11,760 bases of DNA, taken from Spirochaetia bacterium UBA5368 (GTDB lineage Bacteria > Spirochaetota > UBA4802 > UBA5368). Of the stretch, positions 6,738-11,760 are shown piece by piece (within the stretch, counting starts at the first letter, position 1; every line of letters starts with the position of its first letter). Under the pieces are notes generated by a model. That model did not search any database. It was not told the origin of the DNA and worked only from the letters and a program-made list of their open reading frames with translations. The stretch is from positions 8,473 to 20,232 of the forward strand of contig DHPI01000045.1 in NCBI GenBank assembly GCA_002407865.1, given 5' to 3'. The translations under genes and the position numbers were made by a program.

Positions 6738-9700
6738 ATGCCTAAACGTGACGACATACATAAAATAATGATACTGGGTTCCGGCCCAATTGTGATAGGG
6801 CAGGCCTGTGAGTTCGATTATTCGGGCACCCAGGCCTGCAAAGCCCTGCGAAAGCTGGGCTATAAAATAGTCCTCGTAAATTCCAATCCTGCGACAATTA
6901 TGACCGATCCGGGGATGGCCGATGCCACGTATATCGAGCCGATGAATATCGATACGATCGAGCAGATTATAGACAAGGAACGCCCGGATGCCCTGCTGCC
7001 GAATCTCGGCGGCCAGACAGGATTGAACCTTTCTTCCGAGCTGGCTAAAAGCGGCATACTTGCAAAATACAATGTCAAAATAATCGGCGTTGAGGCCGAT
7101 GCCATCAAACGCGGAGAGGACAGAATCGCCTTTAAAGAAACAATGGATCAGCTCGGTATAGAGATGCCGAAAAGCCGTCCCGCGTTCAGCGTTGACGAGG
7201 CGAAGGCGATTGCCGACGATCTGGGATATCCGGTTGTAGTACGGCCGGCGTACACCCTTGGCGGTACAGGGGGCGGTCTCGTGTACAACCGGGAGGAATT
7301 GATGACGGTGGCTGCGCGGGGGCTGGCCGCGAGCATGATCGGCCAGGTCCTGATTGAAGAGTCGGTGCTGGGATGGGAAGAGCTCGAGCTTGAAGTCGTC
7401 CGCGATTCGACAAACAAAATGATCACGGTGTGCTTTATAGAAAACGTTGACGCAATGGGTATCCACACCGGCGATTCGTACTGCGTCGCCCCGATGCTGA
7501 CAATTCATGAGGATTTGCAGAAGCGATTGCAGAAGTACGCATATTCGATAGTTGAAAAGATACAGGTTATCGGTGGAACCAATGTACAGTTCGCGCACGA
7601 TCCGAAAACCGGAAGAGTGGTGGTGATCGAAATAAATCCCCGAACATCCCGGTCTTCCGCGCTTGCGTCCAAAGCGACCGGGTTTCCGATCGCCCTTATT
7701 TCTTCAATGCTTGCGTGCGGCCTTACGCTTGACGAAATCCCATACTGGAGGGACGGGACGCTCGACAGGTATACACCGTCGGGCGACTACATGGTTGTGA
7801 AATTCCCGCGATGGGGATTTGAGAAATTCGAGGGAGTCAAGGATGAGCTTGGCACACAGATGCGTTCCGTCGGCGAGGTGATGAGCATCGGCAAGACGTA
7901 TAAAGAAGCCCTGCAGAAAGCGGTGCGCTCGCTTGAAATAGGGCGTTACGGCCTCGGTTTCGCGAAGGATTTCAACAGTGTGGACCTCGATGCGCTTATG
8001 CGGCTGCTTTCCACGCCGACGAGCGAGCGGCAGTTTGTAATGTATGAGGCGCTGCGAAAAGGGGCGGATGTGCAGGCGCTGCACGAGAAGACACACATCA
8101 AGCCGTGGTTTATCCAGCAGATGAAAGAGCTGGTCGAACTTGAAGAGGAGATACTCAAATATAAAGGCCAGACGATACCGTCAGAATTGCTCGAAAGAGC
8201 AAAAAAGGACGGATTTTCCGATAGGTATCTTGCGCGCATAACGGGCGTAACCGAGGAGGCGATACGAACTCAGCGGACTGCCATCAATGTCGTGCAACAC
8301 TGGGATTATGTGCCGGTAAGCGGCGTTGAAAACGCATCGTATTATTATTCAACCTACAACGGCCCCGACAGAGTGCCGGTATCCGATAGACCTAAAATTA
8401 TGGTGCTTGGCGGCGGCCCGAACCGTATCGGGCAGGGTATAGAATTTGATTATTGCTGCGTACATGCGGCGTTTACCATAAAGAGCGAAGGTTACGAAGC
8501 GATAATGGTAAACTGCAATCCGGAGACCGTTTCGACGGATTACGATACGGCGAACAAGCTGTATTTCGAGCCGCTGACGGTCGAAGATGTATTGAGCATT
8601 TACGAAAAGGAAAAACCCGCCGGTGTTATCGTGCAGTTCGGCGGCCAGACACCGCTCAATATTGCAGGCGAGCTTTTGCAGTGTGGAGTGAAAATCATCG
8701 GCACATCGCCCGATTCGATCGACCTTGCGGAGGACAGGGACCGCTTCAGAAAAATAATCCAGAAGCTCGGCATACCTCAGCCGGAATCGGGAATGGCGTC
8801 AAATCTCAATGAGGCTTTGCAGATTGCGGACAGAATCGGGTATCCGCTTATGGTGCGGCCGTCGTATGTGCTCGGCGGAAGGGCCATGGAGGTAATCCAT
8901 TACGAGGAGATGCTCAGGCAATATGTACAGGCGGCGGTGAACATTTCTCCCGAAAGGCCCATTCTTATAGATAAATTTTTGGTAAATGCCATCGAATCCG
9001 AAGCCGACGCGATCTGTGATGCCAGGGAAGCGTTTGTGCCCGCAGTCATGGAGCATATCGAACTCGCGGGTGTTCATTCGGGTGATTCAGCGTGCGCGAT
9101 TCCTCCGGTCAACATACTTGAAAAACACGTGAAAACGATAGAAGAGTATACGCGGCGGATCGCTATTGAATTGAAGGTCGTCGGGCTATTGAATATCCAG
9201 TATGCGATCGCAAACGATACCGTGTATATTCTCGAGGCGAACCCGAGGGCGTCGCGTACGGTGCCGCTGGTATCGAAGGTGTGCAATATACAGATGGCCG
9301 GTATAGCGACACGGTTGATGCTCGGCCATACGCTCGGTGAATACGACCTTCATAATTCGCACTTTACACATTATGGCGTAAAAGAGGCGGTATTCCCATT
9401 CAATATGTTTCCCGAGGTCGACCCGGTGTTAGGTCCTGAAATGCGCTCAACAGGCGAGGTGCTCGGCATCGCGGATTCGTTTGGGCTCGCGTTTTTCAAG
9501 TCGCAGGAGGCCGCGCACCAGCATCTCCCGCTCGAATTGACGGTGCTGATTACCGTCAATAAAAACGACAGGCCGCAGGCGGTGGTCATCGCGCGCGAGT
9601 TTATCAAGCTTGGATTCAAAATATTCGCGACACAGGGCACCCAGCGCTATCTTGCCGAATATGGTGTTCTTGCCGAGCCGGTGCTGAAGCTGCAGCAGGG

Positions 9701-9935
9701 AAGGCCGAATATCGTCGATAAGGTAAAGAACAAGGAAATTGGCCTGATAATAAATACGCCGAGCGGCAAGCAGAGCGAGTACGACGATTCGTATATCCGC
9801 AAAGCGGCGATCGGTTACAAGATACCGTATCTTACCACAATGGCCGCCGCTATGGCGACTGTCAAGGGCATCAACGCCCGGAGAAAGGGCGACGGCGGCG
9901 TAAAATCGATTCAGGATTATCACGCAGGCATGTAG
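6738..9935 (+). CDS. carB: Carbamoyl-phosphate synthetase large subunit
   Basis: This subunit makes carbamoyl phosphate from bicarbonate, ATP and ammonia delivered by the glutaminase subunit CarA, feeding pyrimidine and arginine synthesis. It has 1065 residues against 1073 in E. coli. The first ATP-grasp half (about 1-400) opens with ILGSGPIVIGQACEFDYSG and has Arg129, Arg169, GIHTGDS at 241-247 and the metal ligands E298/N300 in IEINPRTSRSS. The oligomerisation linker is at about 405-550. The second half repeats the plan (VLGGGPNRIGQGIEFDYCC at 556-574, VRPSYVLGGRAMEV, GVHSGDSAC, E833/N835 in LEANPRASRTV). The C-terminal regulatory MGS domain (about 930-1065) keeps TQGT (965-968), Lys984 and IINTPSG, which match the E. 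coli UMP/IMP pocket, so nucleotide feedback is likely; the position of E. coli Thr1017 is Pro1008. GGAG at 6727-6730 supports the ATG. carA is not adjacent. Confidence 0.98.
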   Translation: MPKRDDIHKIMILGSGPIVIGQACEFDYSGTQACKALRKLGYKIVLVNSNPATIMTDPGMADATYIEPMNIDTIEQIIDKERPDALLPNLGGQTGLNLSSELAKSGILAKYNVKIIGVEADAIKRGEDRIAFKETMDQLGIEMPKSRPAFSVDEAKAIADDLGYPVVVRPAYTLGGTGGGLVYNREELMTVAARGLAASMIGQVLIEESVLGWEELELEVVRDSTNKMITVCFIENVDAMGIHTGDSYCVAPMLTIHEDLQKRLQKYAYSIVEKIQVIGGTNVQFAHDPKTGRVVVIEINPRTSRSSALASKATGFPIALISSMLACGLTLDEIPYWRDGTLDRYTPSGDYMVVKFPRWGFEKFEGVKDELGTQMRSVGEVMSIGKTYKEALQKAVRSLEIGRYGLGFAKDFNSVDLDALMRLLSTPTSERQFVMYEALRKGADVQALHEKTHIKPWFIQQMKELVELEEEILKYKGQTIPSELLERAKKDGFSDRYLARITGVTEEAIRTQRTAINVVQHWDYVPVSGVENASYYYSTYNGPDRVPVSDRPKIMVLGGGPNRIGQGIEFDYCCVHAAFTIKSEGYEAIMVNCNPETVSTDYDTANKLYFEPLTVEDVLSIYEKEKPAGVIVQFGGQTPLNIAGELLQCGVKIIGTSPDSIDLAEDRDRFRKIIQKLGIPQPESGMASNLNEALQIADRIGYPLMVRPSYVLGGRAMEVIHYEEMLRQYVQAAVNISPERPILIDKFLVNAIESEADAICDAREAFVPAVMEHIELAGVHSGDSACAIPPVNILEKHVKTIEEYTRRIAIELKVVGLLNIQYAIANDTVYILEANPRASRTVPLVSKVCNIQMAGIATRLMLGHTLGEYDLHNSHFTHYGVKEAVFPFNMFPEVDPVLGPEMRSTGEVLGIADSFGLAFFKSQEAAHQHLPLELTVLITVNKNDRPQAVVIAREFIKLGFKIFATQGTQRYLAEYGVLAEPVLKLQQGRPNIVDKVKNKEIGLIINTPSGKQSEYDDSYIRKAAIGYKIPYLTTMAAAMATVKGINARRKGDGGVKSIQDYHAGM

Positions 9936-10372
9936 ATCTTTTGCCTGTGGTTTTCGAGGATATCGATGAATTGCTGTGGAACCGGGCCTTTTTTTCCCTC
10001 GCGGAGATTGATTGTTACGATGCCGGTTTCCGCGAGGGCGACGGTTCGGTCGGATCGTGAAACGCGCTGGAATATTCTGAATCGGCTGCCGTCGATTTCC
10101 CCGATATGGCTTTCGATCAGCAGTTCGTCGAAGAGCCGCGATTCAGAGATATAATTTATAACGTTGTCGCTGATGACGATAGCGGTGGCGCGGTCGCCCA
10201 GATCGAGTTCGTTGAGGCCGAGTTCGCGAAGCATGGCCACGCGCGCGTCGTGAAGAATTCCCGTCATTTCAGTGCTGCCGACATGGCCGCCGTAGTTGAG
10301 ATCGCATACGCGTACCGTCATTTCGTATCGAAATTCGTAAACATCCTGTTTTTTCAGTTTTATTCCCGGCAT
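9920..10372 (-). CDS. Hotdog-fold acyl-CoA thioesterase (4HBT/YbgC-FadM type)
   Basis: A 150-residue protein expected to hydrolyse acyl-CoA thioesters in the cytoplasm. The N-terminal motif VRVCDLNYGGHVGSTEM (20-36), followed by LHDARVAMLREL (40-51), is the hotdog active-site turn and central helix. Asp24 is the likely catalytic acid, in the position shared by 4-hydroxybenzoyl-CoA thioesterase-type enzymes. The strands DNVINYISESRLFDELLIESHI and FRIFQRVSR..VALAETGIVTINLREGK follow family order, and the length is normal. The ATG at 10372 has GAGG (10380-10383) with 7-nt spacing. Its 3' end overlaps the 3' end of carB by 16 bp, tail to tail. The acyl-CoA ligase is upstream on the same strand, 197 bp away, so a shared fatty-acyl pool is plausible. 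Substrate chain length cannot be read from the sequence. Confidence 0.87.
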   Translation of the reverse strand: MPGIKLKKQDVYEFRYEMTVRVCDLNYGGHVGSTEMTGILHDARVAMLRELGLNELDLGDRATAIVISDNVINYISESRLFDELLIESHIGEIDGSRFRIFQRVSRSDRTVALAETGIVTINLREGKKGPVPQQFIDILENHRQKIYMPA

Positions 10373-10420
10373 GTGTGATCCTCGCCTTGCATGACATAAA
10401 AAATATGGTATCTATAAAAA

Positions 10421-10452
10421 ATTACATGGATTAAACACTGGATTTGTGTCAA
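10421..10452 (-). promoter_or_regulatory. Possible promoter of the thioesterase gene
   Basis: On the - strand a perfect TTGACA (10447-10452) precedes TGTAAT (10421-10426, 5/6 of consensus). The spacing is 20 bp, longer than the usual 16-18, so the pairing is doubtful. The A/T-rich stretch between here and the thioesterase start contains other weak -10-like words such as TATAGA. The location, between the ligase 3' end and the thioesterase 5' end, suits a separate promoter. Confidence 0.3.
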
Positions 10453-10507
10453 TCAGATTATCCAGGGGCGCATTGTGATGGTGCATGTTGGGAGTGGCCT
10501 GTGCATG

Positions 10508-10565
10508 GTATGCATGCGTCACGCCGCAGAGGTGAGGAAATCGGCCATCACGGCGTGACGCATAC
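10508..10565. repeat. Inverted repeat just after the acyl-CoA ligase gene
   Basis: The right arm CGGCGTGACGCATAC (10551-10565) is matched by the left arm GTATGCATGCGTCACGCCG (10508-10526), identical to its reverse complement except for one extra ATGC. The core of 13 bp (10514-10526 with 10551-10563) is perfect and G/C rich, with a 24-nt loop. It begins 5 nt past the ligase stop codon in the direction of transcription. No T run follows on the - strand, so it may be a non-canonical terminator, an mRNA 3'-end stabiliser or a protein site. Confidence 0.6.
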
Positions 10566-10569
10566 AACG

Positions 10570-11760
10570 CTATTTTTTCATCTTTTCCATTTCCTGCTGG
10601 CGAAGCGCCTTGCGGTCGGGTTTGCCTATCGCGGTAAGCGGCAGTTCGTCAATGAATTCAACCATTTTGGGAACCTTGTACGGAGAAAGCTTTTCCTTGC
10701 AGAATTGCACAACTTCTTCCGCAGTCATGGTTTCGCCGGGCTTGGGAACGATAAATACCTTTATCGATTCGCCGCGTTTCTCATCGGGTATTCCGATAGC
10801 GCATGCGCGAAGCACCTTTGGGTGTGTATACATCAGCTCGTCGATTTCCCGTGGATAGACGTTGAATCCGCTTGAAAGGATCATGTCCTTTTTTCTGTCG
10901 ACGATAAAGATGTATCCTTCCTCGTCCATATAGGCGATATCGCCGGTATACAGCCAGCCGTCACGCAGCGCGATGTCGGTTTCGGCCTGATTCTGCCAGT
11001 ATCCCGACATGATCGTCGGCCCTCTGGCGATAAGCTCTCCCGCTTCGCCGAACGGCATTTCCTTAGTACCGGTATCGATGTCGACGATTTTAATATCGTT
11101 GTTCGGCCACGGCAGTCCCACGCTTCCCACCTTCCGCTTCGTTGTCAGCGGATTGCAGGTAAGCACATTCGATGTTTCGGAAAGGCCATAGCCCTCGATT
11201 ATTGTCGCCCCGGAGAGATCTTCGAACGTTTTCATTGCTTCAACCGCCAGCGGCGACGAACCGGATATCATTCCCTTGAGAGACCTGATTTTCGATGACG
11301 GGGTGTCGGGATGCTGGTTGAGGCCAATTATCATCGTCGGCACTGCCGCGAAAAAATTCGGCTCGTGCGTATTGATCGCATTGAGAATCGCGTCAGTTGT
11401 CGGCTGGGGGATAAGCACTATTGTGCCGCCATTGACGAGGTTGACATTGATGTTGCAGTTATAGCCAAAAATGTGGTACACCGGAATCGCCGCAAGCGTG
11501 ATGAGCTCGCCGGGCTTGAACAACGCGTTGAACCAGTTGGCATCCTGATAGGCGATGGACACGAGATTGTAGTTGCTCAGCTTGCATCCTTTGGAAATGC
11601 CTGTCGTGCCGCCGGTATATTGCAGCATGGCGATATCGTCCCAGGTTACTTTTATGTCGGGTTCGGTATCGTTCTGCCCCGCAATGATTTCATCGTAATC
11701 GAACACATCGGGGCTTTTCTCCATTTCGACCGGCAGCGCCTTCACCTGAAATGCGATCAG
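10570..11760 (-). CDS. Acyl-CoA synthetase (AMP-forming, FadD-like), 5' end outside window
   Basis: An adenylate-forming enzyme that activates a carboxylic acid, probably a fatty acid, with ATP to an acyl-adenylate and then to acyl-CoA. The 396 C-terminal residues are visible; the frame stays open to the window edge, and the usual N-terminal part (roughly 150 residues) is missing. Numbered from a GTG codon at 11745: P-loop A3 motif YTGGTTGISKG (43-53), A5 EGYGLSET (184-191), A7 GWLYTGD (263-269), hinge A8 DRKKDMILSSGFNVYPREID (283-302), and A10 GKPDRKAL with the acyl-adenylation lysine K375. All core motifs are intact. The hinge sequence and overall style fit the long/medium-chain fatty acyl-CoA ligases more than the acetyl-CoA type, but substrate specificity is not determined here. 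The TAG stop is followed closely by the inverted repeat described separately, and the thioesterase lies 197 bp downstream on the same strand. Confidence 0.93.
   Translation of the reverse strand: MIAFQVKALPVEMEKSPDVFDYDEIIAGQNDTEPDIKVTWDDIAMLQYTGGTTGISKGCKLSNYNLVSIAYQDANWFNALFKPGELITLAAIPVYHIFGYNCNINVNLVNGGTIVLIPQPTTDAILNAINTHEPNFFAAVPTMIIGLNQHPDTPSSKIRSLKGMISGSSPLAVEAMKTFEDLSGATIIEGYGLSETSNVLTCNPLTTKRKVGSVGLPWPNNDIKIVDIDTGTKEMPFGEAGELIARGPTIMSGYWQNQAETDIALRDGWLYTGDIAYMDEEGYIFIVDRKKDMILSSGFNVYPREIDELMYTHPKVLRACAIGIPDEKRGESIKVFIVPKPGETMTAEEVVQFCKEKLSPYKVPKMVEFIDELPLTAIGKPDRKALRQQEMEKMKK

Noticed and set aside
10444..10875. A + strand frame of 143 codons spanning the ligase 3' end and intergenic region
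   Set aside because: Half of it is antisense to the well-supported ligase C-terminus, and the rest reads through the inverted repeat with no domain content.
1..11760. CRISPR array, tRNA, rRNA, insertion sequence, prophage, toxin-antitoxin or defence cassette
   Set aside because: No regularly spaced direct repeats, cloverleaf-like segments, transposase or integrase domains, terminal repeats or small paired genes were seen on either strand by eye.

Overview
The window is ordinary bacterial chromosome from a Gram-negative-type organism with roughly balanced base composition. No phage, plasmid, insertion-sequence, CRISPR, tRNA or rRNA signal was seen. The PAS-rich soluble histidine kinases and the style of the CarB and acyl-CoA ligase proteins resemble Spirochaetota or the former Deltaproteobacteria, but this is an impression from sequence style and the phylum is not established. 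Seven protein-coding genes are supported; the first and last run off the window edges.

Left half, all on the + strand. (1) The 3' part of a hybrid histidine kinase: the tail of one PAS domain, three full PAS domains, HisKA, HATPase and a receiver. (2) After a good sigma-70-like promoter, a two-gene operon encodes a short NfeD-like membrane protein and a stomatin/paraslipin (SPFH) protein of the QmcA type, 18 bp apart. (3) A 306-bp spacer holds a split inverted repeat, an A/T hairpin, and a strong Shine-Dalgarno in front of very short ORFs. (4) A second soluble sensor kinase carries a coiled coil, PAS-PAS-GAF-PAS and a HisKA_2/HATPase core. It has no receiver of its own and probably starts at a GTG.

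Right half. (5) carB, the large subunit of carbamoyl-phosphate synthetase, has its own TTGACA promoter and no carA beside it. (6) On the - strand, a hotdog-fold acyl-CoA thioesterase converges on carB so tightly that the two coding sequences overlap by 16 bp. (7) Upstream of it on the same strand lies a fatty-acid-type acyl-CoA ligase missing its N-terminus. A 15-bp inverted repeat, with a 4-nt duplication in one arm, lies between genes 6 and 7.

Functionally there are three themes: sensory phosphorelay (two kinases), membrane-domain organisation (NfeD/SPFH), and core metabolism (carbamoyl phosphate for pyrimidines and arginine; acyl-CoA activation and hydrolysis). I found no convincing new multi-gene system. 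The features most worth a second look are the intergenic structures, the uncertain 5' end of the second kinase, and the kinase/NfeD/SPFH neighbourhood.
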